From contig JANXNS010000224.1 in assembly GCA_025353965.1 (NCBI GenBank), positions 1 to 36,293 on the forward strand: a stretch of 36,293 nt of DNA, written 5' to 3'. The first letter of the stretch is position 1; each line of letters starts with the position of its first letter. This DNA is from Aquihabitans sp. GTDB taxonomy: Bacteria; Actinomycetota; Acidimicrobiia; Acidimicrobiales; Iamiaceae. Under the pieces are notes generated by a model. That model was not told the DNA's origin and made no database searches. It saw nothing but the letters and a program-made list of their open reading frames with translations. A program made the translations under genes and the position numbers. Of the stretch, positions 24,262-33,000 are shown in pieces.

Positions 24262-25061
24262 TAGAGCTCCTCGATCACGCGGGGTGCGAGGCGGCCGAAG
24301 ATGATCCATCCACCGACCAAGCTGACCGCGGCAGAGGTGAACATGACCGCCCAATTGGTGAGGGTTGGGGTATCGAGCGAATAAGCGACCTGACGCATTG
24401 CGTAAACGAAGGCCGTCATCGGGTTGGCCTCGATCACCCGCCGAGCCGGGCCTTGAATAGGGTCCAGGGCGTAGACGATGGGCGTCGCATAGAACCAGAC
24501 CTGCAGCAGAATTCCCATGAGATAGGCAACATCGCGGTAGCGGATATTCAGCACGGCCAGGACCAATCCAAGGCCAAAGGCGAAGCAGGCCAGCAGCGCT
24601 AAAATTGGGATGATCAAGATGGCCGTCCAGGCCACGTTGGTGACCATGATCATGAAGAACATCAAGATGCCCGCCTCGATGAGGGCCTGGAGAACCACGT
24701 TGGCCAACCCAGCCACCATCGGGCATTCCGGCGGGAAATACGTACGAGTAAGTAATTGGCCGGCGCTCTGGAACGACGAGATCGAGATGTTGATCGTGCC
24801 CGAGAAGAGGTTCCAGACCACCAGGCCACAGAACAAATAGAGGGCGAAGATGCCCTCAGGGTGCTGGCCATCGCCCATGCCCGGTGCACTGCCCTTGAGA
24901 AATACCCCGAAGACCAGGGTGTAGATCCCTAGGTTCGCTGCCGGGTTCAGCAGGGACCACAGCCAACCGAGAAGGCTTCGCTTGTACCTTGCCTTGAGAT
25001 CGCGCTGGGCGAGGTTCGCGATCAGATTTCGGTAGGACCAGACCTGGGCTGGGGTGGACAA
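24261..25061 (-). CDS. wzm: ABC-2 type permease of a polysaccharide exporter
   Basis: The membrane channel half of the Wzm/Wzt exporter. 266 residues with six hydrophobic segments; the cytoplasmic N terminus has LAQRDLKARYKRSLLGWLWS and LLNPAANLGIYT, the classic start of Wzm/TagG permeases, and the last third has VLNIRYRDVAYLMGILLQVWFYATPIVY, also typical (given here in separate pieces: NIRYRDV and FYATPIVY are the key motifs). The only fitting start is TTG at 25061, with AGAAAG upstream; there is no ATG or GTG in frame before a stop. A -10 box TACTCT at 25124-25129 would give a leader of about 56 bases. It is the first gene of a six-gene minus-strand operon. Confidence 0.92.
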   Translation of the reverse strand: MSTPAQVWSYRNLIANLAQRDLKARYKRSLLGWLWSLLNPAANLGIYTLVFGVFLKGSAPGMGDGQHPEGIFALYLFCGLVVWNLFSGTINISISSFQSAGQLLTRTYFPPECPMVAGLANVVLQALIEAGILMFFMIMVTNVAWTAILIIPILALLACFAFGLGLVLAVLNIRYRDVAYLMGILLQVWFYATPIVYALDPIQGPARRVIEANPMTAFVYAMRQVAYSLDTPTLTNWAVMFTSAAVSLVGGWIIFGRLAPRVIEEL

Positions 25062-25123
25062 GTGGAGACTTTCTGGGTCGACGAGGCCAGCCGGCGACGC
25101 TAGCAGTCACCCTTCATGACCCC

Positions 25124-25129
25124 AGAGTA
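25124..25129 (-). promoter_or_regulatory. -10 box TACTCT for the wzm-wzt operon
   Basis: On the minus strand TACTCT is followed by six bases and an ATG (25117) that opens only five codons (MKGDC, stop at 25100-25102). This has the leaderless spacing seen elsewhere, but wzm itself begins 56 bases further on. Confidence 0.4.
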
Positions 25130-25140
25130 GGGGCGGACGC

Positions 25141-27276
25141 TCAGGGCTGGCTGGCATCGAGCACATGGAGGACAAACGGGCTCGCCACCGGAAGCACCAC
25201 GCCTGGCTCCTCGTACCGATTTGGGTAGCTCTCCAGGGTGGGGCGAACGTTGTAGCGGGCGACTGCGCCGGACGTTGACGTTGAGCGGGGACCACCCAGG
25301 CTCTCGTAGGGCCGAAGCTCATTGGTGTCGGTGCTGACCAAAAAGAACTGATAGCCCCGGTCCCTTAGCTGCCTGGCGATTTGGCTGCGGGTCTCGGGCG
25401 TGAGCGCCGAGCCGGCACTGGCTACGGGAACACCGCACCAGCTCCGCAGTGTCTGCGGAAGCGTGATCGACGCGAAGTTCCCCACGACCACGATGGCTCC
25501 GTCCGCCGGGATCGTGTCGCAGACGTCGAGGATGGGCCGGAGGAACCCCGCTTGCGCGCGTTGTTCGCGAAGCGCCTCAGTGCCTACCGCGGGTTGGATG
25601 AGCAGGAGGCCGGCCGCCGCAACGAGCACGCCATGGCGAACCCGGATCGAAATGCGCTCGACCCGAGGTATGGCCGCCAGAGCCACCGTGGCGGCGACGG
25701 CCAAGGCGGGGAGGATCGCCGGGATATAGCGACGGGAGGCCCAGAGTTGGTCGGGGGTAATGCTTGGATCCCACCAATACAGCCCGCCAGCACCAAGGCC
25801 CACCACCAACACGGTGACGAGAGCGGCGTTGCCCTTTCCCCGGATGGTGGTCCAGGCGGCGATGGCGTAACCGCCGATGGCCATGATCAACGCAGGGGTT
25901 CCGATGTACCAGGCCATCCAGCGCAAAGTGTCCTCGGCGTACGTGCGACCAGGGATCAGCGGGAGACCGTCAGCGTTTTGGATGAGGGCCACGGGGGATA
26001 GTGGGGTGTTCGTGAGCGCGGTCTGCACGCGAGGCCGCAGCAACCAAGCAACCAGGAGGCCGACGGTGATGCCGATGGCCGCCAGGGCCGCAACTGGGCG
26101 CTTGATCCGCTCGGCCAGGGTGCGGAGCTGGGGAATCAGCAACCAGATGATCAGCGCCAGCACGCTGATCACTACCGATGCGGCTACGCCCTTGCGCAAC
26201 AGGATGAGGTCCTGGCCCAGGTCCCGGGCGTAGTTGCCCGTTCGGGCCACGAGATCCACGATTCCGATGGCCCCGACTGCGAGTGCCGCGGCAACAGTTG
26301 TCCCCCAGGAGCGCAGTCGGGCCAGACGGATCTTGGTCGTATCGGCAAAGCCTATGGAGGCAGTGGCCAGCGGGAACATGAGCGCTACGTAGACCAGGGC
26401 GTCGACCCGGGCGCACACCAGGGCGCCCAGCATGACACCGCCGACGGCCCCCGACGATGCCCGGCCACGGTCATGAGCATCGAGGAGAACCAGGATGGCG
26501 CCCCAGAGAAGCAAGAGGGCGAACGGCTCGGAGTACGTGTTACGCGCCACGTTGAGCAGAGGAAGCCCGGCGGTCAACAGCAGCGGGGCAAAGAGGGCCA
26601 GGAATGGGCGCCGGATCACCCGCACGGTCACCGCGTAGAGGGCAAGGAGGCCGACGCCGACGGCAACGGCGGGGAGGCGGAACAAGAGACCTTGCCCGCC
26701 CAGGTCGTAGGCCGTCGCTAGGAGAACTTGGGAGAGATGGTTGAACTGAAACTCCACCTGGCCCGAGTCATCGATCGTTCCGGGGATGTGGTCTTCAATC
26801 GGCCCATCGTCATAGACGGCCGCGGCCGAGAACTGCAGTCCCGGGATTCCTTCGAACGCCTTGCCGCGGGCGTCGACCTCCAGTGAGCCGTCTCGAGCAA
26901 GCCACCGGGCGGTGTTCTGATAGGACCCGGGATCTCGGGTGACCACAACGTTCTGCGACGGGCTTACGCCAGCCACGATTATGTAGCCCAGGGCCAAAAC
27001 AAGGGCTGCGCCGGCGCCGATGTGAGCGGCACGGCTGGTAACCCCCGTCGGCATCTTTCGCCTGGCAGCAACGACCATTGCCCCAGCCACGGGGACGCCG
27101 AGGGCCAAGACCAGCCACGTGTCGTACCACCCTTTAATGGCGAAGAGCAGGCCAATGGCACCAACGGCGGCGACCACGGAAACGCAGGCGATGACCAACC
27201 CGTCGAACCACGCCGGGGCGCCGGTGACGCAATCCTGAGCGCCGGCCTGAGGGGCGGTTAGGTCGTCAGCGGCCAC
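25141..27276 (-). CDS. Polytopic membrane protein, GT-C glycosyltransferase-like
   Basis: 711 residues with about 12-13 hydrophobic segments and a soluble C-terminal domain (about 560-711). An early extracytoplasmic loop holds VVVTRDPGSYQNTARWLARD, whose Arg-Asp pair is in the place where GT-C (PMT/ArnT-like) enzymes keep the catalytic acid. A long loop with GLQFSAAAVYDD follows. I cannot name the donor; a polyprenyl-phosphate sugar is usual. The start is GTG 27276, exactly 6 bases after a TAGAGT box, so leaderless. It is on the same strand as wzm, 80 bases upstream of it, and may modify the glycan or a lipid carrier on the outer face. The class call is moderate. Confidence 0.75.
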   Translation of the reverse strand: MAADDLTAPQAGAQDCVTGAPAWFDGLVIACVSVVAAVGAIGLLFAIKGWYDTWLVLALGVPVAGAMVVAARRKMPTGVTSRAAHIGAGAALVLALGYIIVAGVSPSQNVVVTRDPGSYQNTARWLARDGSLEVDARGKAFEGIPGLQFSAAAVYDDGPIEDHIPGTIDDSGQVEFQFNHLSQVLLATAYDLGGQGLLFRLPAVAVGVGLLALYAVTVRVIRRPFLALFAPLLLTAGLPLLNVARNTYSEPFALLLLWGAILVLLDAHDRGRASSGAVGGVMLGALVCARVDALVYVALMFPLATASIGFADTTKIRLARLRSWGTTVAAALAVGAIGIVDLVARTGNYARDLGQDLILLRKGVAASVVISVLALIIWLLIPQLRTLAERIKRPVAALAAIGITVGLLVAWLLRPRVQTALTNTPLSPVALIQNADGLPLIPGRTYAEDTLRWMAWYIGTPALIMAIGGYAIAAWTTIRGKGNAALVTVLVVGLGAGGLYWWDPSITPDQLWASRRYIPAILPALAVAATVALAAIPRVERISIRVRHGVLVAAAGLLLIQPAVGTEALREQRAQAGFLRPILDVCDTIPADGAIVVVGNFASITLPQTLRSWCGVPVASAGSALTPETRSQIARQLRDRGYQFFLVSTDTNELRPYESLGGPRSTSTSGAVARYNVRPTLESYPNRYEEPGVVLPVASPFVLHVLDASQP

Positions 27277-27282
27277 CGGGCG

Positions 27283-27288
27283 ACTCTA
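27283..27288 (-). promoter_or_regulatory. -10 box TAGAGT, leaderless start of the GT-C-like gene
   Basis: TAGAGT, six bases, then GTG (27276) on the minus strand. This fixes the start codon. Confidence 0.5.
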
Positions 27289-27348
27289 GGACACCACCCT
27301 CGACCAGCCCGGCTACCGGAGGCGGAACAATGGGAAGCCCGACGGAGA

Positions 27349-28140
27349 ATGATCCGCGAGACTCGACTCATGATGCTGCCGGTCTTGGCCCTCGCCGCTA
27401 CCCCTCGAACCGCTCGTCGTGCCGTCGCCTTTCTCAGTGTTCTCGGCCTCGGGTCAGAGGTGGTGTCGTGGCATCGTTGCGACGGCGGGGTCACTCCCCA
27501 AGCGCTTCTCGCGACCACAACAGCGGTCCTCGATGGACTGCCAGCGGTACCCACCGCAGTGTGGGCGGATGATCATGAATCTTTCCGTTCAGCGGTGAGT
27601 CAAGACCTCGAGGTCGTGCTTTCGTCACATCAGTGGTTGGTGGACCACGGTGCGGTGCATGTTCCGCGGGCTGGAATCGACGTGACCCGCTGGCCGGTCT
27701 GTGCCCCGCCGGAACGCGTCGCAGAACGAGATCGGCTGGGGTTGCCAGACCATCTCGTGGTCGCCGTTGACCATACGCACGCCACCGACGATATCGCCAC
27801 CATTTTGGCGGTTACTGCCGCCGCGGTGGTCACCGGACCCCTCGTCCCGTTGGCCCTGGCGTTAGGAACCCCCGTGGTCACCAGCCCCGAGACAGCCAGG
27901 CGCTTGGGTCTTCACCCCGGGATCGAGGTTGAGGTAGTGGCTGGCCGCCAAGCTGCCGATCAGGCGGCTCGTGAACTCGCGGGGGACTTGGAGCGGGCAT
28001 CGGTGTTGTCGCAACGCGGCCGGCGATTCGCGGAGAACCACCTCGATTTGTCTCGGCCCGCTGCTGCGGTGGCCTGTCGGCTTGGCTTAGATGTTGGCCA
28101 AGCAATGCTCTCCCCTCGCACACGGAAAGCCCAGTTATGA
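27349..28140 (+). CDS. Degenerate GT-B-like protein, function unknown
   Basis: 263 residues that read like a shrunken GT-B glycosyltransferase: an N-terminal part with TAVWADDHESFRSAVS and VVLSSHQWLVDHGAV, a RAGIDVTRWPV junction, and a C-terminal part with LALALGTPVVTSPETARRLG where active GT4 enzymes have their E-x7-E and donor loop. The catalytic glutamates are missing, so it may be a pseudoenzyme or scaffold. ATG 27349 is used; a second ATG at 27370 is 6 bases after GAGACT and could be the true leaderless start. It overlaps the next gene by ATGA and heads a three-gene operon ending in an intact GT4. Confidence 0.7.
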   Translation: MIRETRLMMLPVLALAATPRTARRAVAFLSVLGLGSEVVSWHRCDGGVTPQALLATTTAVLDGLPAVPTAVWADDHESFRSAVSQDLEVVLSSHQWLVDHGAVHVPRAGIDVTRWPVCAPPERVAERDRLGLPDHLVVAVDHTHATDDIATILAVTAAAVVTGPLVPLALALGTPVVTSPETARRLGLHPGIEVEVVAGRQAADQAARELAGDLERASVLSQRGRRFAENHLDLSRPAAAVACRLGLDVGQAMLSPRTRKAQL

Positions 28141-28463
28141 AACTGACCCATCCGGCGATCGACCTGAACGCCCTCGGAAGACTGCGCCAGCATCTTGGGC
28201 TCAGCGAACCCGTAGACACCGTCGAGGCATCCAGCCCCGTTGCTCAGGGGGCGGCCACCGCTGCTGGCCGTGCCCGTGCGCTGGCCCGCAGGTTGGCGGC
28301 GCCGATGGTGGAACGGGCTCGAGCTGAGCTCGCCCTTGGGGCAGCAGGGCAGCAGGCGGTTCTGCAGGCGGAGGTCGATGAGTTGCGTCGGGAGCTTGTG
28401 CGGACCCGGACCGCTCACGCCGCCGAACTGGCGGTGCTTCACGAGGAGTTGCGAAGCCGCTGA
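28137..28463 (+). CDS. Small coiled-coil protein, unknown function
   Basis: 108 residues, rich in Ala, Arg and Glu. The first 30 residues (starting MKLTHPAIDLNALGRLRQHL) could form a short amphipathic helix; residues about 55-105 have heptads ending in AELAVLHEELRSR, predicting a coiled coil. No enzyme motif and no membrane segment. ATGA overlap with the degenerate GT before it and TGATG overlap with the GT after it show co-translation with glycan enzymes. It may hold the two GT proteins together. Confidence 0.75.
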   Translation: MKLTHPAIDLNALGRLRQHLGLSEPVDTVEASSPVAQGAATAAGRARALARRLAAPMVERARAELALGAAGQQAVLQAEVDELRRELVRTRTAHAAELAVLHEELRSR

Positions 28464-29599
28464 TGGGTTCCCCCCAGACGTTATCCGTAGCGTTCGACGC
28501 GACAGCCCTCCTCGATCGTCCAACCGGCATCGGCGTCTTTGCGGGTGAATTGCTCAGCGGTCTGGCGTCTCGCCCAGACATCGACGTACGTGCTTTCGCG
28601 GTGTCCTTTCGCGGTCGGGGTGGGCTCGCTCAGCGGGTGCCCGCTGGGGTCGACGTGAGGGCGCGACCCGTTCCCGCCCGGTTGGCTCGCATGGCGTGGC
28701 AGCGGACCGATCACCCAACCTCGAGATGGCTCGCCGGGCCGACCGACGTGGTACACGGACCTAACTATGTTGTGCCCCCCGGTGGGGGAGCGGCCGAAGT
28801 GGTCACCGTCAGCGACCTCAGTGCGATCCGATTTCCCGAGATGTGCAGCGCAGACGTATTGCAGTGGCCTCATCTGCTCACCCGAGCCCTGGCCCGTGGG
28901 GCCTGGGTTCACACCATCAGCGAGTTCGTTGCCGACGAGGTCCGGGCGTTGTACCCCTCTGCGGCCGAGCGCGTCGCGGCGGTGCCACTGGCGGTTCGGA
29001 GGCCCCTCCCACCGTCGGTCGACACCAACGCGGCTCGTGGGCGCCACCTGGCGGGTGGCGAGCGGTATGTATTGGCCCTTGGCACAGTGGAGCCCCGGAA
29101 GGATCTGCCGTCACTTGTTGTGGCGTTCGATGCGTTGGCCGCAGATGATCCTGACCTGCGGCTTGTTCTGGCTGGGCCCGATGGTCTCGGAGTGGAGGCG
29201 CTCTCGGCGGCGCGCGACGCAGCTCGTCACCGAACCCGGATCGTGCGCCTTGGGTGGGTGGATGATGCACAACGGTTGGCGTTGCTTCGGGGGGCCTCGG
29301 TGGTGGCGTACCCCAGTCGGTACGAGGGTTTCGGTCTCGTCCCGCTGGAAGCGTTAGCGGTCGGCACCCCCGTGGTGGCCACCGCAGTCGGTGCGCTCCC
29401 CGAGGTCGTGGGCGACGGCGCTCTGCTGGTACCCCCGGGCGATCCCGATGCGCTGGCCGGGGCGCTCGGTCTGCTCTTGACGAACGAAGGGGTCTGCCGT
29501 GATGTGCTGGTTCGGGGTGCCGCTCGGGTGGACGCCTATAGCTGGGAAGCAACGGTGGCAGGGATCGCAGAGCTCTACCGTTGTGCTGCCACTGGTTAG
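28463..29599 (+). CDS. GT4-family glycosyltransferase
   Basis: 378 residues of GT-B type. The N-domain begins LSVAFDATALLDRPTGIGVF, contains VVHGPNYVVPPGG, VVTVSDLSAIRFPE and VHTISEFVADEVRALYP. The C-domain has YVLALGTVEPRKDLPSLVVA, VRLGWVDDAQRLALLRGA and the E-x7-E catalytic motif in YEGFGLVPLEALA, then GALPEVVGDGALLVPPGD. It resembles mannosyltransferases of the WbaZ/MtfB kind in these motifs, without proof of specificity. It starts by TGATG overlap with the coiled-coil gene and converges on the small gene at 29596 with a four-base overlap of stops (TTAG). Confidence 0.9.
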   Translation: MGSPQTLSVAFDATALLDRPTGIGVFAGELLSGLASRPDIDVRAFAVSFRGRGGLAQRVPAGVDVRARPVPARLARMAWQRTDHPTSRWLAGPTDVVHGPNYVVPPGGGAAEVVTVSDLSAIRFPEMCSADVLQWPHLLTRALARGAWVHTISEFVADEVRALYPSAAERVAAVPLAVRRPLPPSVDTNAARGRHLAGGERYVLALGTVEPRKDLPSLVVAFDALAADDPDLRLVLAGPDGLGVEALSAARDAARHRTRIVRLGWVDDAQRLALLRGASVVAYPSRYEGFGLVPLEALAVGTPVVATAVGALPEVVGDGALLVPPGDPDALAGALGLLLTNEGVCRDVLVRGAARVDAYSWEATVAGIAELYRCAATG

Positions 29600-29606
29600 G
29601 CGGCGC
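29583..29606. terminator. Imperfect hairpin across the stops of the GT4 and 29596 genes
   Basis: GTGCTGCC (29583-29590) can pair with GGCGGCGC (29599-29606) with two G-T pairs. The 8-base loop includes the overlapping stop codons. It is the weakest of the convergent-end hairpins. Confidence 0.3.
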
Positions 29607-29862
29607 GAGCGACGAGGTCGCGAGCCTGCTTGACCAGTTCTCGGGCCTGACCGGGAAGCTTGTCCTCGATCTGAGCCAGGACGGTTTCGAGGCGAGCTTC
29701 GAGGGCGGTGCCTTGGGCATCATCGAGCTGGGACTTGATGGTTTTCGTCAGTCCGACGCGCTGAACCTGCAGTTTCTGAAAGGCGAGAACGGCGGCACCG
29801 ATGCTTACGTAGAACGCATCGCGAGCGGCTTCGGTGACGGTATCGATGGTCGAATCGGCCAT
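29596..29862 (-). CDS. Small helical protein, unknown function
   Basis: 88 residues, starting MADSTIDTVTEAARDAFYVS, with a mildly hydrophobic stretch (IGAAVLAFQKLQ) and a charged, heptad-like C-terminal half ending LVKQARDLVARAA. The pattern recalls phasin-like or other amphipathic-helix proteins, but I cannot assign a family. The start at 29862 has an AGGAG site 8 bases upstream, and a good promoter lies 58-86 bases upstream, so this is a real, independently expressed gene. Confidence 0.75.
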   Translation of the reverse strand: MADSTIDTVTEAARDAFYVSIGAAVLAFQKLQVQRVGLTKTIKSQLDDAQGTALEARLETVLAQIEDKLPGQARELVKQARDLVARAA

Positions 29863-29892
29863 GGTGGGCTCCTGAGGGGGGATCTTGGGCGA

Positions 29893-29910
29893 GCCAGCAG
29901 TTCCGCTGGC
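29893..29910 (-). promoter_or_regulatory. 5' leader hairpin of the 29596-29862 gene
   Basis: GCCAGC (29893-29898) and GCTGGC (29905-29910) form a perfect 6-base stem with a 6-base loop right at the predicted 5' end of the transcript. It may stabilise the mRNA. Confidence 0.4.
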
Positions 29911-29919
29911 GTGCGAGCC

Positions 29920-29948
29920 ATCGTACGCCTTTTGGATAACAGTTGCAA
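29920..29948 (-). promoter_or_regulatory. Promoter TTGCAA-17-TACGAT for the small helical protein
   Basis: On the minus strand TTGCAA (29943-29948) and TACGAT (29920-29925) are 17 bases apart, the best -35/-10 pair in the window. Transcription should start near 29913, giving a leader of about 50 bases. Confidence 0.7.
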
Positions 29949-30028
29949 GCACTTCGCCCGCAACGTGACCAACGTCTTGCGCCGTGCGTGGTGAGCGTGG
30001 GTGCCCCAATCGACCCGGGAGGGTCCGG

Positions 30029-30034
30029 TACCCT
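30029..30034 (+). promoter_or_regulatory. -10 box TACCCT for the GT2 fusion gene
   Basis: TACCCT lies 9 bases before GTG 30044, predicting a leader of about three bases. This is the same spacing as at the Nfu-domain gene. No -35 is obvious. Confidence 0.4.
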
Positions 30035-30043
30035 CGAAGCATC

Positions 30044-33000
30044 GTGGAACCTCAACCCCTTGAAGTCGGCGTCCCTTCAGAGGACCCTGACGAGGTCCTG
30101 GCGGAAGAAACGCCCAGCGTCCCTGCTCTGGTGCCGGCAGTCGTTGCCGTCATGGTGACTCACGATCCTGGCGCATGGTTCGAGGAGTCCCTGCACTCCT
30201 TGGCGCAGACCACGTACCCGGATTTCTCGCTGCTCGTGGTCGACACCGCGAGCGAAACGGACCCAACTGAGCGGGTTCACGCCGTCATTGCTTCGGCCCA
30301 CGTCCACTGCCTCGACCACAACCCGGGGTACGGCGCTGCTGCCAACCACGCGAGGGAGTTGGTTGACGGGGCGGCTTTCTACGTTTTTTGCCACGACGAC
30401 ATTGCGGTTGAGCCAGACACGATCCGGTCGCTGGTAGAGGAGGCCTTTCGTTCCAATGCCGGGATCATCGGGCCCAAGCTCGTGGACTGGAACGATCCTC
30501 GACGCCTGCTCCAAGTGGGCATGGGGATCGACAAGACCGGCGTCCTCTCCCCTGTTACGGAGCGCCTCGAACTGGATCAAGAGCAGCACGATGCCGTGCG
30601 TGACGTCTTTATGGTTCCGGGGGCCTGCACGCTGGTGAGGGCTGATCTCTTTGATGAACTTGGTGGGTTCGACGAAGGAATCGATTACCTCGGCGAAGAC
30701 CTCGATCTGTGCTGGCGCGCCCACGCCGTTGGCGCACGTGTCCTCATCGGTCCTGCGGCTCGTGTCCGACACCTCGAGGCCCTCGGTGATCGTCGCAAGG
30801 TCGACGATCGTCGTCGACAGTTTGCCCGGCACCGCCTGCGGACCATGCTTGTGGCCTATGGCCCGGGGCATCGCCTACGGGTGCTGCCGCAGGCGGCGCT
30901 CTTTGCCCTCGTTGAAGCGATTTACGTCGTGGTCTCGGGTCACCCCGAGCATGCTCGCGACATTCTTGGGGCCTGGCCGTGGAACCTTCGTCGAATCGGG
31001 TCAATCAGGCGCCAGCGCCGCGCCCTCAACGCGGTACGACGGGTCAGCGATAGCGAGGTCCGAGACCTCCAAGTTCGTGGTAGCGCTCGGCTGAGCTCGT
31101 TCGTTCGGGGCCAATTCGAGCATCGAGAGGATCGGGTCACGTCGTTCGCCCGCTCGTCGCGAGATGTGGCCGGCGCCATCCGGGATGGTTCGCGGCAGCT
31201 CACCGGAACCTTCGCCCTGATCCTGGGTCTCCTGTTGGTCATCAGTTCGCGGGGCCTCCTCCTGGGCGGCATTCCTGCCATTGGGGAGCTAGCCCGGTTC
31301 CCGGCGAGTCCCGCCACGTTGGGCCAGGCATGGTGGAGTGGCTGGCAGCGCGGTGGCCTTGGGGGAGCCGGAGCCCAACCAACGGGCTATGCCATCGTGT
31401 CGGTTGCTGGGTACCTGTTCCTCGGCGCAATGAATGTGTTGCGAGTGGTACTCATCGTTGGAACTATCCCGGTTGGCGCTTTTGGGGCGTGGCGTCTGGC
31501 CCGGCCCATTGGCTCGGCCCGGGCCAGCGTTGCTTCCTTTGCCGTCTATTTAGCGCTCCCGGTTCCCTATAACTCCTTGGCCCGCGGATCATGGAGCGGG
31601 TTGTTGTTGTACGCCGTTTCGCCCTGGGTGCTCCTAGCCCTCGGGCGGGCCAGCGGTAGTGCACCGTTCGGGCCGGGCGGGTCTGACGATGGCGGCCAGA
31701 CCAGCGTGGCGCCCAAGCGCCGACCCGTCTCCCTGATTCTTGGTTTGGGCTTACTGCTTGGTTTGGTCTCGGCGTTCGTCCCCAGCGTGATCGTGATAAC
31801 TGCCGGTGTCGCGGTGGCCTTCGCTCTCGGCTCCATTCTGTGCTTCCGTGTGGCTGGCGTCGCTCGGATGCTGGCGATCGCCGTCGGCTCGTGCCTCGTA
31901 GCCATCGCCCTCCACGTGCCGTGGAGCCTTGGTCTGGTTTCGTCTGGCTCGGTATGGGAGAACATCGTTGGGGTGAGTTCCACCGCTGGCGGGCCACTCT
32001 CGCTTGGTCGCATTCTTCGGTTCGAGAGCGGGCCATGGGGCGCACCGCCGCTCGGGTGGGCCTTTCTCCTTGCCGGAGCCTTGCCGGTGATCATTGGTCG
32101 GTCGTGGCGGCTGGAATGGGCGGTTCGGGCCTGGTTCGTTGTGCTCGCGGGGTGGGCATTGTTGTGGGCCAGTCAGGAAGGTCACCTTCCCTTTGGCCTT
32201 CCGGCCGCAGAGGTGGTGCTCGCTCCGGTTGCGGCCGCCCTTGCGCTGGCGGCCGCTCTAGGCCTGGCCGCATTCGAGATTGACCTTCGGGCTTATCGAT
32301 TTGGGTGGCGCCAGGCCTTGTCGGTGATGGCCGCTCTAGGGGTCATCCTGGGTGCGCTTCCCTTGGGCAGTGGTCTCCTGGACGGTCGTTGGCGAATGCC
32401 TTCGGCCGATTACGCCGGGTCGCTTGATGGGCTCACCAGCACCAGCGGCCGGTCCGCGTTCCGGGTGTTGTGGATAGGCGCACCGGACCTACTGCCTGCA
32501 GCCAGCTGGCGTTACCGCGATGACGTGGCCTACGCCACCACGGACCGCGGTTCACCTACGGTCCTTGACCGCTTCAACGGCCCAGCGCCCGGGAAGACCG
32601 CGTTACTGGCCGATGCCCTCCATCTGGCGGAGGACCGCCGCACCAACCGGCTTGGGCACCTGCTCGGCCCGATGGGCGTCCGCTATCTGGTGTTGCCGGC
32701 GCAACTTTCGCCGAGTTCGGGTGCCGATACGGCGGTAGAGCCACTCCCCGAGTCTGTCACCGACACCCTTGCCCAGCAGCTGGACCTCCAAGAGATTCCG
32801 GTCCGGGAGGGTCTGATCGTGTACGAGAACACGGCTTGGGTGTCGAGTCGGGCGGTCCTGCCTAACCGGGAGGGCGATCGCACGGACTTCACCGACGCGG
32901 TGGGCGACGACCTTCGCCGTTCTCGCCCAGCGCTGACCCAAGATGAGGGTGCGGTCGGTGCAGTGGGGGAGGTGCCGGTCAAGGGAGATTTGCTGGTGGC

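Noticed and set aside
22981-24726. 581-codon version of wzt
   Set aside because: The extension lies inside wzm; ATG 24261 overlaps the wzm stop and starts directly with the ATPase domain.
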